Shown here one piece after another: positions 33,050-42,978 of a stretch of 64,000 nucleotides of DNA (positions within the stretch are counted from its first letter, which is position 1; every line of letters starts with the position of its first letter). The position numbers and the translations under genes are program-made. This DNA comes from a bacterium (GTDB lineage: Bacteria > Patescibacteria > Dojkabacteria > JAKAPS01 > JAJZLI01): contig JAKAWT010000001.1 in NCBI GenBank assembly GCA_021816845.1, positions 124,001 to 188,000 of the forward strand. The letters are read 5' to 3'. The notes beneath the pieces are model-generated. The model made no database searches. It was given only the letters and a program-made list of their open reading frames with translations, and had not been told where the DNA came from.

Positions 33050-33595
33050 TTAATTGATATATTTGTCTTTAATTATAGAAGAATATTCATTCAGTAATTT
33101 CATAATTTTAGGTTTAATTATATAACTACAATAAGAATTGTTTTTATTATTATCATAATAATTTATATGATAGTATTCGGCATTAAAGAAATTTATATAT
33201 GGCTCAACGCTAGTAGCTATATCATTTTCATATAAACCTGATTTTCTAATTTCACTTATAGTTTCATTTGCAATATTTTTTTGTTCATCATTAAAATAGA
33301 ATATTACAGATCTATATTGTGTCCCTACATCATTTCCTTGCCTATTAACCTCTGTAGGATTATGGGTATGAAGAAATATTTGAATGAGAGTTTTAAGAGT
33401 AATAATATTCTTATCAAATTCCACCTTTATAACTTCAACATGATTTGTTTCACCTGAACAAACTTCTTCATATGAAGGATTTTCAGTTGTACCGCCAGCA
33501 TAACCAAGTGTTACAGATAATACACCTTTGATCCTTTTAAATATTGCTTCTGTACACCAAAAACAACCTCCTCCAAAAATTATTTTTTCATTCAT
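33050..33595 (-). CDS. msrA: peptide methionine-S-sulfoxide reductase MsrA
   Basis: Repairs oxidised methionine (S epimer). The catalytic Cys lies in FGGGCFWCTEA; GVLSVTLGYAGG, YEEVCSGETNHVEVI and HNPTEVNRQGNDVGTQYRS are diagnostic. Length 181 is normal. It is downstream of msrB with a 21-base gap. With the metal/thiol island nearby, this window holds several oxidative-damage functions. Confidence 0.96.
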   Translation of the reverse strand: MNEKIIFGGGCFWCTEAIFKRIKGVLSVTLGYAGGTTENPSYEEVCSGETNHVEVIKVEFDKNIITLKTLIQIFLHTHNPTEVNRQGNDVGTQYRSVIFYFNDEQKNIANETISEIRKSGLYENDIATSVEPYINFFNAEYYHINYYDNNKNNSYCSYIIKPKIMKLLNEYSSIIKDKYIN

Positions 33596-33616
33596 ATAAA
33601 CACATAAAAGTAAATC

Positions 33617-33979
33617 TTAACTTATAGGTACAAATTTGAGTGAAATTGAATTTACACAATGTCTTGTGTTAGTTTTAGTGAAACCTTCTCCTAAGAATAC
33701 ATGTCCTAGGTGTGCACCACAAGTACTACATATAATTTCAGTTCTGTGAAAATCTTTATCAGGTATTCTTTTGACCTTGCCTTTAATTTCTTGATCAAAG
33801 CTAGGCCATCCACATCCTGCATCAAATTTGTTCTTAGAAATATATAAAGGTGTTTCACATTGTTTGCAAACATATTCACCTTCATTAAAAAAATTATCAT
33901 ATTGCCCAGTAAAAGGAGATTCTGTATTCTTATTCAATATAACAGACTCCTCTTCTTTTGTAAGATGGTTCAATTTCAT
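33617..33979 (-). CDS. msrB: peptide methionine-R-sulfoxide reductase MsrB
   Basis: Reduces the R epimer of methionine sulfoxide. Two zinc CxxC pairs (CKQCETP and CSTCGAHLGHVF), DAGCGWPSF, and the catalytic Cys in RHCVNSISLKF are present. The 120 residues are a compact full domain. It is first in the operon; a TATAAT box (33987-33992) lies seven bases before the ATG. Confidence 0.96.
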   Translation of the reverse strand: MKLNHLTKEEESVILNKNTESPFTGQYDNFFNEGEYVCKQCETPLYISKNKFDAGCGWPSFDQEIKGKVKRIPDKDFHRTEIICSTCGAHLGHVFLGEGFTKTNTRHCVNSISLKFVPIS

Positions 33980-33986
33980 ATGTATT

Positions 33987-33992
33987 ATTATA
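33987..33992 (-). promoter_or_regulatory. -10 box of the msrB operon
   Basis: TATAAT seven bases before ATG 33979, with no Shine-Dalgarno; consistent with leaderless transcription. Confidence 0.5.
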
Positions 33993-34081
33993 CATGATAA
34001 TACATTGAGAATAAATTAAAGTTGTTTTGCATTTTATCAATTTTATGGTAATATTTGTGATTGTTAGATAACCTAATTATT

Positions 34082-37060
34082 ATGATAGACAAACTGGTTT
34101 CATACTCATTAAAAAATAGAACTCTGATATTTGTAATATTAATTTTTTTAGTATTATTTGGGACATACTCATATGTGGTGGCCGATAGGGAAGTGTTCCC
34201 TAATGTTAACCTATCAACTTTAATAATACAGTCAAATTATCCTGGCATAAATGCAAAAGAAGTTTATACAAATATTACAGAACCTATCTATAATGCTATA
34301 AAGTCTATATCTGGGATAAAGGATATACAAGAAAATGCTAGTAACGGATATACCACCATTATTGTTACGTCCCATTATGGCGTAAACCTTAATCAATTAG
34401 AACAAAGTATTAACCAAGATATCCAATCAGTACAATTACCTAGTCAAGCCAGCATTCCTAGTGTATCACAATTTAATTTTTCTGATATTCCTATATTAGA
34501 ATTATCATTTTCCGGAAAAAATCGAGATAATTTTGTAAAAAATACTATTGTTCCATATATAAATACAGTTTCGGGAGTAAGTAGTGTTTCTTATTATGGG
34601 AATCAAACTCAAGAGTTTAAAATTAACCTAAACTATAACAAATTAACTGAGTATAATATCCCTGTATCGACAGTAGAGAGTATTATTAAATCATATAATA
34701 TAGACACTACAATCGGATCAGTTACATCTAGGAATACAACAGAACCAGTAACGATATATTCTAATGTAACAAATATTAATGCTCTCAATAATTCAATAAT
34801 ATCTTATCACAACGGACAGATTATTAGACTTAAAGATATTGCTACTTTAAGTATTGTGAATGTTTATAGTAATCAAATAGTTGAAACAAATGGTAAAAAA
34901 TCTGACCTAGTAGACATATTTGGACAACAGAATATCAATACCACAAAAGTAATCAGTACAATATTGAATAAGATAAAGCAAATGAACATTAAGGGTATAC
35001 AATACCAAATATTAAGTAATGATACCTCTACTATTAATTCCACTATTAATGGTATATCAAAGGAAACTTTACTAGGAATCATACTTGCTATATTTATAAT
35101 ATTCATATTTCTAAAAAGTGGAAATATTACTCTAATAGCATCATTGTCTATTCCAATATCAATATTCTTCACCTTAACTTTAATGAATATTCAAAATATA
35201 ACATTTAATATTATGTCACTTTCTGGATTATCAGTAGCACTTGGGAGAATTTTTGATGATAGTATAGTTGTCATTGAGACCATATTTAGGCATTTATCAG
35301 AGGATGCTATAAAGGATGAGAAGTTGCTGATTAAATCTGTGAAAGAGGTTGGAGGAGCAATAACATCATCTACTCTAACAACAATAGGAGTCTTTTTACC
35401 AATAGCATTTGTAGGAGGAATTACTTCATCATTTTTCGTACCATTTGCGTTCACAGCTTCATCTGCACTTATAGCATCACTTTTCACTGCAATAATAATT
35501 ATACCCATATTCAGCGCCATATTCTTATTACGTAAAAATGCTAAATTAAAGAAAAAAGAATTTTTTTTAACAAAATATTATGAGAGGTTAATAAATATTT
35601 CTTTAAACCATAAAATATTGACAATACTAATAACATTCATTGTAATAGTAGCATCACTATTTTTAATACCATTCATAAAGACTGGATTTATCCCATCACC
35701 TACAAGTCCAAGTGCGATTGTCTCAGGCTCAATTAAAATTGGATCTTCAAAAACAGAGACATATAATACAGCATTAAAAATAGTAAATTATATAAAAACA
35801 ATAAACAATGTATCATTATATACTGTATCAATAGGATTATCAGACAATAGAGGTATCTCAATAAACACAACTCCACAGAACAATAAATTTCAGATATTTA
35901 TAAATTTTAAAAATAATAATAATATTAATAATGAGATCTATAATATAGAAAACTTCTCAAATAAAATCCAAGGATTGAAAAGTCAAGTAAACCTTTTATC
36001 TGCAGTTGGGAATCTAAACTCTGTGGCATTATCTATAAATTCAAATAACCAGAATAATTTGTATGAAGCTAATAACTATCTTCTTAGCAAATTAAAAAGT
36101 ATAGGGGGCATAAGTAATATATCTTCAAACTTATCTTTGAATACATCTCAAAAACAAATAATACTAAATAACGATGTAATGTCTCAAAACCTTTTATCTT
36201 CCATACAAGTTCTATCTCAAATATCTCCATATTTCACACCATTAGAAATTAAAAACTACAACATAAATGGATCTTTATATGATACATATATATATGTAAA
36301 CAATCTACCTAATATATCAAATATATATATAACTAATTCTATTGGAGAGAAAATTCTTTTATCTAAAATTGCTGTAGTAAAAAATAGCAAATATAGTTCA
36401 AATATTACATATGAAAATGGTAAAAGAGCATCAGTTATTAATGCATTAATAACTGCAAAAAATACACAAAAAGTGAACTCTAGTATAACAAGTTATATTA
36501 AAAAAACTCAAAATAAATATAACGTTACTATAACAAACCAGGGATCTTCATCTGAACAATCATCTTCTTTTAATTCTCTTTTTGAAGCTATGGGAATATC
36601 AGTATTTATAGTTCTTGTTATAATGATCATAACATTTTCATCTATCATAGAACCTATTGCAATTCTCTTCTCACTACCTGTAACAATAATAGGAGTCCTA
36701 GTAGCCTTATTTATAACAGATTCAACACTAGACCTACCTTCTTTGATAGGTATGTTAATGCTTATTGGTATAGTGGTAACAAATGCCATAGTTCTCCTTA
36801 CCAAAATTAAACAGAATATTGTAAGTGGTAGTGATATTAGACAAGCTATAATTGATGGAGGGAAAGTAAGATTAAGACCAATACTAATGACTGCAATAAC
36901 AACTATATTTGCTCTATTACCATTAGCATTATTTTCATCAACATCTACTCTGATAGGTAAATCCCTAGCCATAACAGTCATCGGAGGGCTATTTACCTCT
37001 ACATTCTTAACTCTATTTATAGTCCCAGTTATTTATTCAATATTAAAAAGATCTAAATAA
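34082..37060 (+). CDS. RND-family efflux transporter (AcrB/SwrC-like)
   Basis: Proton-driven export pump of about 990 residues in two homologous halves. The first helix (TLIFVILIFLVLFGTYSYVV) is followed by the porter motif YPGINAKEVYTNITEPI. The proton-relay Asp pair is in LGRIFDDSIVVIE in helix 4, and the second half repeats the pattern with a large Asn-rich external loop. No membrane-fusion or TolC-like partner is adjacent, as in Gram-positive SwrC. I chose ATG 34082 (MIDKLVS); an in-frame TTG at 34061 is an alternative start. Confidence 0.93.
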   Translation: MIDKLVSYSLKNRTLIFVILIFLVLFGTYSYVVADREVFPNVNLSTLIIQSNYPGINAKEVYTNITEPIYNAIKSISGIKDIQENASNGYTTIIVTSHYGVNLNQLEQSINQDIQSVQLPSQASIPSVSQFNFSDIPILELSFSGKNRDNFVKNTIVPYINTVSGVSSVSYYGNQTQEFKINLNYNKLTEYNIPVSTVESIIKSYNIDTTIGSVTSRNTTEPVTIYSNVTNINALNNSIISYHNGQIIRLKDIATLSIVNVYSNQIVETNGKKSDLVDIFGQQNINTTKVISTILNKIKQMNIKGIQYQILSNDTSTINSTINGISKETLLGIILAIFIIFIFLKSGNITLIASLSIPISIFFTLTLMNIQNITFNIMSLSGLSVALGRIFDDSIVVIETIFRHLSEDAIKDEKLLIKSVKEVGGAITSSTLTTIGVFLPIAFVGGITSSFFVPFAFTASSALIASLFTAIIIIPIFSAIFLLRKNAKLKKKEFFLTKYYERLINISLNHKILTILITFIVIVASLFLIPFIKTGFIPSPTSPSAIVSGSIKIGSSKTETYNTALKIVNYIKTINNVSLYTVSIGLSDNRGISINTTPQNNKFQIFINFKNNNNINNEIYNIENFSNKIQGLKSQVNLLSAVGNLNSVALSINSNNQNNLYEANNYLLSKLKSIGGISNISSNLSLNTSQKQIILNNDVMSQNLLSSIQVLSQISPYFTPLEIKNYNINGSLYDTYIYVNNLPNISNIYITNSIGEKILLSKIAVVKNSKYSSNITYENGKRASVINALITAKNTQKVNSSITSYIKKTQNKYNVTITNQGSSSEQSSSFNSLFEAMGISVFIVLVIMIITFSSIIEPIAILFSLPVTIIGVLVALFITDSTLDLPSLIGMLMLIGIVVTNAIVLLTKIKQNIVSGSDIRQAIIDGGKVRLRPILMTAITTIFALLPLALFSSTSTLIGKSLAITVIGGLFTSTFLTLFIVPVIYSILKRSK

Positions 37061-37130
37061 CTATTTTATTAATTAGAAATAATACGTACTATTGATTTTA
37101 AGTCAAATCTTGAATACAATATCACCCGTA

Positions 37131-38402
37131 ATGGCAATAAATATAATTATTGGGACCCAATGGGGAGATGAGGGAAAAGGTAAATTAATAGATTATCTAG
37201 CTTCAAAATCGGACCTAACAATACGATTCCATGGAGGCAATAATGCTGGACACACAGTAGTGAATCAGTATGGAGAATTTGCTATGCACCTGATTCCTTC
37301 AGGAATATTTAATAAAGGATCTAAAGCTATAATTGCTAATGGGGTTATATTAGATTTAGAAGTTCTAATTAATGAAATAGATATTTTAGAGAAAGCTGGT
37401 ATAAAGTTAGATAAAAGACTATTGATTTCTCCAAGATGCCATATAATAATGCCTTACCACAGAATTTTAGATAAGCTTTATGAAGATATAAAAGGTGATA
37501 ACAAGACTGGAACAACCGGTAAAGGTATTGGCCCTGCATATGCAGATAAAGTAAGCTATAACGGAATAAGGCTTTATGACCTTTCTAATAAGAAAATTTT
37601 TAGTGAAAAATTAAAAACACAACTTTTAATAAAAAATAAAATATTGAAATCTTTAGGAGGAACACCATTAATACAAAAAGATATAGAAAAAAAATATTTT
37701 AAATTTTTCTCAAAAATAAAACCATTTATCCATGAAAGTTTTCCTTTAATTGAAAAATCAATAAAAAATAATGACAATATATTATTAGAAGGAGCTCATG
37801 GTGTTTTTCTGGATAATGACTGGGGAACATATCCATTTGTTACAGCATCCAACATACTACCTGGAGAAATTAATTCTGGTGCAGGAATACCTCCCCAAAA
37901 GATAAATAATGTTATTGGTATTTCGAAAGCATATACTACAAGAGTAGGGCAAGGACCTTTTCCAACAGAACTTTTTGATAACAACAAAAATATATTAGTT
38001 GAGAGAGGACATGAATATGGTACAACAACAGGAAGAGAAAGAAGATGCGGTTGGTTTGACTCTAACCTTATAAGGTTTGCAATAAGAATAAATGGTATAA
38101 ACAAAATTGCAATAACAAAATTGGATATTCTAGATTCTTTTAAAACTATTAAAATATGCACTCACTATGAGATTGATAACAATAAAGTTAATTATGAAGA
38201 TATTGGGACAGAATGTTTATTTAAAGTTAAACCAGTATATAAAACCTTAAAAGGATGGGAACAAAATACAAATGGAATTAAAAATTACAAAGATTTACCA
38301 AAAGAAGCAAAAGAATATATTAATGAGATAGAAAAACAGATAGGAATGAGAATATCATATATATCTACTGGCCAAGAAAGGGAGAATATAATAAAACTTT
38401 AA
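37131..38402 (+). CDS. purA: adenylosuccinate synthetase
   Basis: Makes adenylosuccinate from IMP, Asp and GTP, the first step to AMP. GTQWGDEGKGK is the GTP loop with the catalytic Asp; FHGGNNAGHTVV, GTTGKGIGPAYADK, EGAHGVFLDNDWGTYPFVT and GRERRCGWFD are family signatures. I start it at ATG 37131 (MAINIIIGTQWGD), since the catalytic Asp is always about ten residues in; the frame opens 39 bases earlier without support. With guaB it is the visible purine interconversion set. Confidence 0.96.
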   Translation: MAINIIIGTQWGDEGKGKLIDYLASKSDLTIRFHGGNNAGHTVVNQYGEFAMHLIPSGIFNKGSKAIIANGVILDLEVLINEIDILEKAGIKLDKRLLISPRCHIIMPYHRILDKLYEDIKGDNKTGTTGKGIGPAYADKVSYNGIRLYDLSNKKIFSEKLKTQLLIKNKILKSLGGTPLIQKDIEKKYFKFFSKIKPFIHESFPLIEKSIKNNDNILLEGAHGVFLDNDWGTYPFVTASNILPGEINSGAGIPPQKINNVIGISKAYTTRVGQGPFPTELFDNNKNILVERGHEYGTTTGRERRCGWFDSNLIRFAIRINGINKIAITKLDILDSFKTIKICTHYEIDNNKVNYEDIGTECLFKVKPVYKTLKGWEQNTNGIKNYKDLPKEAKEYINEIEKQIGMRISYISTGQERENIIKL

Positions 38403-38409
38403 TTTAAAT

Positions 38410-38856
38410 ATGGAGAATTCATTAGACTTTTATGAAAATGAAGCTCCCCCTTCACAATCAACCCTCCATCAATTATATGAGTCAATAGATAGTATCACTA
38501 CTAACGAGACAACATTTGATGGGATACATCATTATTTACAAGAGGGGGTTAAAGGTAAGTTAATTATAACAAAGGGTAATATAATACATATATCTCAAAG
38601 AATAAATAATGATCAAGAAGTACCTTTAATATCTATATTAATAGTACAGAACAATAAAGTGATTTGTGAGTATCAGCTAGATAAAAAAGACGATGTACTA
38701 TATATTGAAAGATATTCCACACTATATCCACTTAGAAATAATGGATTAATCTCTGACCCTTTAAAACTAGAAAGATATTTAGGACTTACAAAAACGACAG
38801 AACCAGAGATAAGACAACTTATAGCTATTATTAAGGAAGATAGAAATTCAGAATAG
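38410..38856 (+). CDS. hypothetical protein
   Basis: 148 residues, soluble and acidic, not recognised. An N-terminal polar part (DFYENEAPPSQSTLHQLYESID) precedes an alternating beta-rich core (KGKLIITKGNIIHIS; LISILIVQNNKVICEYQL; DVLYIERYSTLYPL) and a charged C-terminal helix. It starts seven bases after purA, so it is probably co-transcribed. No catalytic motif is visible. Confidence 0.6.
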   Translation: MENSLDFYENEAPPSQSTLHQLYESIDSITTNETTFDGIHHYLQEGVKGKLIITKGNIIHISQRINNDQEVPLISILIVQNNKVICEYQLDKKDDVLYIERYSTLYPLRNNGLISDPLKLERYLGLTKTTEPEIRQLIAIIKEDRNSE

Positions 38857-38868
38857 TGTCAACAATAC

Positions 38869-39165
38869 TTAATAAGAGTAACCATTTGAAGAGGATGATG
38901 ATTTAGGTGCTGAGGGGACAGATGCGGTAGGAGAATAAGAGCTACTCCCACTCTTAGTATTTATAGAACTGCTACCAGAAGAATATCCTGTTGTAGGAGC
39001 TTTGCCTCCTGTGGAAGGAGCTACTGATCCAGTCCAAACTTCTGATCCACTAACATGTAGATTAGGATATACTAAATACCATGAAAACCAACCTATAACT
39101 CCCCCTACAATCAGAGAAACTACAATCAGAAACGTTTTTGATGATATAATTTTACTCATTCCCAT
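38869..39165 (-). CDS. small membrane-anchored Ser-rich protein
   Basis: 98 residues: an N-terminal helix (TFLIVVSLIVGGVIGWFSWYLVY) and then a disordered Gly/Ser/Thr tail (SGSSSINTKSGSSSYS and KSSSSSNGYSY) likely exposed outside. No domain is recognised. Other helix-plus-Ser/Gln-tail proteins are at 58829-59137 and 59121-59765. Confidence 0.6.
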   Translation of the reverse strand: MGMSKIISSKTFLIVVSLIVGGVIGWFSWYLVYPNLHVSGSEVWTGSVAPSTGGKAPTTGYSSGSSSINTKSGSSSYSPTASVPSAPKSSSSSNGYSY

Positions 39166-39395
39166 AAATCTATATTAACATTATATGTTCTTTTTTGAAA
39201 GTAACAATTTATTATTAAAATCTCATTAATAACATCAGAATTATACATACAAGTAGAATTATGGTACAATAGGTTATATTGACTAATAGTAGATATTTAA
39301 GGTCAGACATTAGATTAAGATCATTCGATCAAAATTCTTGAAATCCTACCCCAAAAATTCTATTCTTTCTCATAGATAATTTATATTTTAAAATT

Positions 39396-40805
39396 ATGCA
39401 AACAAGATTGTATATAGCTAATTTGCCTTTTTCTTTTAATAGAGATGATATGACACGCCTATTTTCTAAATATGGGAAAATAGTAGATGTTTACGTACCA
39501 GATAAAAAAGGATTCGGATTTTTAGAAATGTCTAATCCAAGTGAGGCTTTAAATGTAATTAATAATACTGATAAAAAGATGATTGAAGGAAGAAAGTTAT
39601 CAGTAGTATTTGCACAAAAAAGAGCTGAAAGAACATATGATAGTAATAAAAATTATAATAGCAAGTATAAATCAGCTTTTAGAAAGAATAAGATAGATTT
39701 AAAAAAAATAGATATCTCATTATTTGTTAAAGAATCATCTTTGAATAATGCATCTGAATATGTACCTCAAAATAAATTCTCTGATTTTAAAATTAGCAGT
39801 GAAATAAAAAATATAATAGAAAAAAGAGGTTTTATATCCCCTACTGTCATACAGGATAAAACAATTCCAGAGATAATCAAAGGTAGTGATGTAATAGGGA
39901 TTGCTGATACAGGAACTGGCAAGACTGCTGCATTTTTGATACCTCTGATAGATAAAATAATAAAGGATAATTCACAAAAGGTTCTAATTATAGCACCTAC
40001 CAGAGAATTAGCATCACAAATAAGAGATGAGCTTTTCCAATTTTCAAAGGGGTTACCTATAAGGTCAGCTTTACTTATTGGAGGTAGCTCTATGTATCAA
40101 CAAATAAATAATCTAAGGAATAATCCCAACTTTATTATTGGGACTCCAGGAAGGATTAAAGATTTAACTTCTAAACATTATGTACCATTAAAGGATATAA
40201 ATAATGTTGTTTTAGACGAAGTTGATAGAATGCTTGATATGGGATTTATAGAAGATATTCAAAATATATTCTCATCACTACCTTTATTAAGACAATCATT
40301 ATTTTTCTCTGCAACAGTCCCACCAAAAGTTAAGACTTTAGCAGTAAAACTTTTAAAAGACCCTATTATAATTACAGTAGAACCTAAAGATTCATACAAT
40401 AACATAACACAAAATATTGTAAAATATAGAGACACTGGAGAAAAAATAGAACTATTACATAATCTACTAATAAAGGATGAGTATAAAAAAGTACTTATAT
40501 TTAACAGAACGAAAAGAGATGTTGATAATCTTGCAAAAGAATTATTAAAGAGGGGGTTTAAAGTGGAATCTATACATGGAGATAAAATGCAATCAAGAAG
40601 ACAAAAAGCTATAGATAATTTTAAAAACAATATAAATAATATCCTTGTGGCTACTGATGTTGCAGCAAGAGGATTAGACATAAGTGATATATCTCATGTT
40701 ATAAATTATGAAGTACCATCAACCTATGAGGATTACCTTCATAGGATAGGTAGAACCGGTAGAGCAAATAAACAAGGTTCCTCTATAACATTTGTGAAAG
40801 TATAA
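39396..40805 (+). CDS. DEAD-box RNA helicase with N-terminal RRM domain
   Basis: 469 residues. Residues 1-75 are an RNA-recognition motif (RNP2 LYIANLPF, RNP1 KKGFGFLEM), then a basic linker, then a full DEAD-box core: FSDFKIS with the Q motif, Walker A ADTGTGKTAA, PTRELASQ, TPGRI, motif II DEVD (Val in place of Ala), SAT, VATDVAARGLDI and HRIGRTGR. It ends right after motif VI with no C-terminal tail. Bacterial DEAD proteins such as DbpA carry an RRM-like domain at the C-terminus, so this order is unusual. It is probably an rRNA or mRNA remodeller. Confidence 0.92.
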   Translation: MQTRLYIANLPFSFNRDDMTRLFSKYGKIVDVYVPDKKGFGFLEMSNPSEALNVINNTDKKMIEGRKLSVVFAQKRAERTYDSNKNYNSKYKSAFRKNKIDLKKIDISLFVKESSLNNASEYVPQNKFSDFKISSEIKNIIEKRGFISPTVIQDKTIPEIIKGSDVIGIADTGTGKTAAFLIPLIDKIIKDNSQKVLIIAPTRELASQIRDELFQFSKGLPIRSALLIGGSSMYQQINNLRNNPNFIIGTPGRIKDLTSKHYVPLKDINNVVLDEVDRMLDMGFIEDIQNIFSSLPLLRQSLFFSATVPPKVKTLAVKLLKDPIIITVEPKDSYNNITQNIVKYRDTGEKIELLHNLLIKDEYKKVLIFNRTKRDVDNLAKELLKRGFKVESIHGDKMQSRRQKAIDNFKNNINNILVATDVAARGLDISDISHVINYEVPSTYEDYLHRIGRTGRANKQGSSITFVKV

Positions 40806-40823
40806 ATATTATCAACAATATTG

Positions 40824-40829
40824 TATAAT
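40824..40829 (+). promoter_or_regulatory. -10 box of the 40835 gene
   Basis: TATAAT five bases before ATG 40835, which would place transcription start at the A of the start codon. Confidence 0.45.
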
Positions 40830-40834
40830 TTTGT

Positions 40835-41182
40835 ATGGAGCAAGATCATCAAATACCAGAACAACTAGATAGAGTAACTTCAGAAATGATTGATCTTATA
40901 AAAGATCATATAGATTCAAATGTTGTTCGACAAAAACCAGATTTATATATGTTTGTGAGACATACAAATGGTGTTATAAGTATATTCAATATTACAGGAG
41001 GAGGAGTAAATATTGAAGCCTATAATCACAACCTTCGACTTCACAGGGATAGATTAACTATTATTTTACCATATGAAGAAATAGAAGAGGTTGCAGTAGC
41101 TGCAAATGGAGAAATAGGTAACGACGGATTACCCTCAAGAGACGAAATAATATTCCACTATGGAAGGCAATACCTGACCTGA
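40835..41182 (+). CDS. hypothetical protein
   Basis: 115 residues, soluble, not recognised. A helical start (LDRVTSEMIDLIKDHIDS) is followed by beta-rich sequence (DLYMFVRHTNGVISIFNITGG; RLTIILPYEEIEEVAVAA) and a charged end. It lies 29 bases after the helicase gene but has its own -10 box. No motif gives a function. Confidence 0.55.
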   Translation: MEQDHQIPEQLDRVTSEMIDLIKDHIDSNVVRQKPDLYMFVRHTNGVISIFNITGGGVNIEAYNHNLRLHRDRLTIILPYEEIEEVAVAANGEIGNDGLPSRDEIIFHYGRQYLT

Positions 41183-41304
41183 ATCCGATACACTATAAAA
41201 TATAATAACAAATCAGATAGTAGATATCTAAGATCGGTTAAATATACATGAGGAATAAAATCTTATATTTTGGTATTTTTAGGTTACAATATAGGTATTA
41301 AAGT

Positions 41305-41937
41305 ATGAGAATATTCAAAGTCAAAAATATAAATTCAAAACTTACAAATAAAGAATTAGAAGAAATTATTAATTCTATAAAAAAGGATATGATAATAATA
41401 TATCCAACAGATACTGCGTATGCTATAGGTGTCAATGCAGAATCTGACATAGCAACCAAAAGACTTTTAAAGTATAAAGGTCAAAGACGAAATAAAGCTT
41501 TATCTATAAGTGTGTCTAATATAAAAATGATAGAAAAATATGCCAAGATTAATACTATTGCCTATAATTTAATTAAAAAATATCTACCAGGGCAAATTAG
41601 TATCGTCTTAGAACAAAATGATCAGAGTATTCTTTCTAAAAATATTTCAAATGATAATAGTGTATCAATAAGGATACCAGATAATACTATATCAATTGAT
41701 ATAGTATCAAAACTGGATTCAGCTATAACGGCTTCTTCATCTAATATTTCAAACTACCCTACTCCATTTTCTATTGAGCAATTATTGAAAGATACACCTA
41801 GAGAGAAAATTAATATGATAGACATAATAATAGACGCTGGGACAATAAAATCTGATGGGGTATCTACAATAGTAGACTGCAGAAATAGTATTCCTAATAT
41901 ACTACGACAAGGAATTATAGAAATAAATGAATTCTAA
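41305..41937 (+). CDS. tsaC: L-threonylcarbamoyladenylate synthase (Sua5/YrdC/TsaC family)
   Basis: Makes the activated intermediate for t6A at position 37 of ANN-decoding tRNAs. In 210 residues it has IIIYPTDTAYAIGVNAES, the nucleotide-binding start, KGQRRNKALSISVSN (the KxR..K.P-like region, here with Ser-Ile-Ser in place of the usual Pro-Leu), PGQISIVLEQND, and SIRIPDN. The single-domain form lacks the Sua5 C-terminal domain. It ends against the convergent membrane protein gene, overlapping by four bases. Confidence 0.9.
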   Translation: MRIFKVKNINSKLTNKELEEIINSIKKDMIIIYPTDTAYAIGVNAESDIATKRLLKYKGQRRNKALSISVSNIKMIEKYAKINTIAYNLIKKYLPGQISIVLEQNDQSILSKNISNDNSVSIRIPDNTISIDIVSKLDSAITASSSNISNYPTPFSIEQLLKDTPREKINMIDIIIDAGTIKSDGVSTIVDCRNSIPNILRQGIIEINEF

Positions 41938-42626
41938 ACTAGCAATACACCTATTAGAAAAAGTAGCCATCCTACAAGCATACTAGGCCAAAATAATGAT
42001 GCAACAAATAATCTTGCAACTGTACTTGCTGAAGCTAAAGCCAATGATGATAGACCTATTGTCAAAATTCCAAAGAACCTTTGATTATACATTTTTTTTG
42101 TAATAGCCCTATAAACATAATATAAAGAAACTCCTATAAGCTCAATACTTCCTACAGTATTTAAAATTACTAATGGAATTATCCATAGTCCTACTTTCAA
42201 AACACCGCTGCCATTTGGAGCTGCGTTATTCTTATAACCATCAAAATAGAGTATCAGTTGGTGTAAACCAGACCTTGATATTGATGAAAAGAATAATAAA
42301 ATTAAAAGTATAAATGCTAGAGCGATTGTAGAATAAAACATTATTTTTTTTAATTTTTCTTTTTTTAATAAGTATATTGAACCTAAACCTAAAGTTGCTG
42401 GGGTAAGTCCCCCTCCAAAAAAATAATAGATATAGAATGGTATTGTGCTATGACTTATAAGAAAAACATAAAAAGAGAATGCAGCAACGGCACCAAATAG
42501 CAGTCCTATAGACCAAAACAATAATGAAATTCTTACAGGAGAGGATTTTCTTGATAAAAACTTACTAGAGATTATAAGAAACATAATGAATATTATTATA
42601 CTTACTACCAAAATATTTATATACAT
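41934..42626 (-). CDS. hypothetical polytopic membrane protein
   Basis: 230 residues with about seven hydrophobic helices (ILVVSIIIFIMFLIIS; LLFWSIGLLFGAVAAFSFYVFLI; IMFYSTIALAFILLILLFF; IPLVILNTVGSIELIGVSLYYVY; SMLVGWLLFLIGVLL). No transporter or enzyme motif is recognised. It is isolated, convergent with tsaC and divergent from the glycerate-kinase operon. Confidence 0.65.
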   Translation of the reverse strand: MYINILVVSIIIFIMFLIISSKFLSRKSSPVRISLLFWSIGLLFGAVAAFSFYVFLISHSTIPFYIYYFFGGGLTPATLGLGSIYLLKKEKLKKIMFYSTIALAFILLILLFFSSISRSGLHQLILYFDGYKNNAAPNGSGVLKVGLWIIPLVILNTVGSIELIGVSLYYVYRAITKKMYNQRFFGILTIGLSSLALASASTVARLFVASLFWPSMLVGWLLFLIGVLLV

Positions 42627-42693
42627 ATATTTAAAATCTCCATTATTTTTCTATATACACTAATGTGTTAGAATATAACTTATTATAGATACT

Positions 42694-42978
42694 ATGGAGG
42701 AAAAAACAAGAGAAAATATAAATTTAGACAAAGAAACCAAAAAAGCTTTAAACGCATTGGTCTCAGCAATTAATAATGTATATCTTGATAAAAAAAAACT
42801 TATAATAAGAAGCTTTATATCTGGTATAGCCTATGGACTTGGTGTAACATTAGGATTAACTATAGTATTTGTGATACTAGCACTCATACTTGAATATATT
42901 GTTAAAATCCCAATTTTGGGAACATATATTTACCCACTAGCTACACATTTACATCAGGTAAAAATTAATAAACCATAA
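42694..42978 (+). CDS. DUF5665-like small membrane protein
   Basis: 94 residues: a charged N-terminus (KTRENINLDKETKKALNALV), a basic stretch KKKLIIRSFISGIAYGLGVTLG, a long helix (LTIVFVILALILEYIV), and KIPILGTYI. This matches the DUF5665 pattern common in CPR genomes, of unknown function. It abuts the glycerate kinase gene directly (no gap) and is first in a five-gene operon. Confidence 0.7.
   Translation: MEEKTRENINLDKETKKALNALVSAINNVYLDKKKLIIRSFISGIAYGLGVTLGLTIVFVILALILEYIVKIPILGTYIYPLATHLHQVKINKP

Noticed and set aside
35191..36981. Long minus-strand frames within the RND pump gene
   Set aside because: They are complements of hydrophobic codons of a conserved transporter and have no recognisable motifs.
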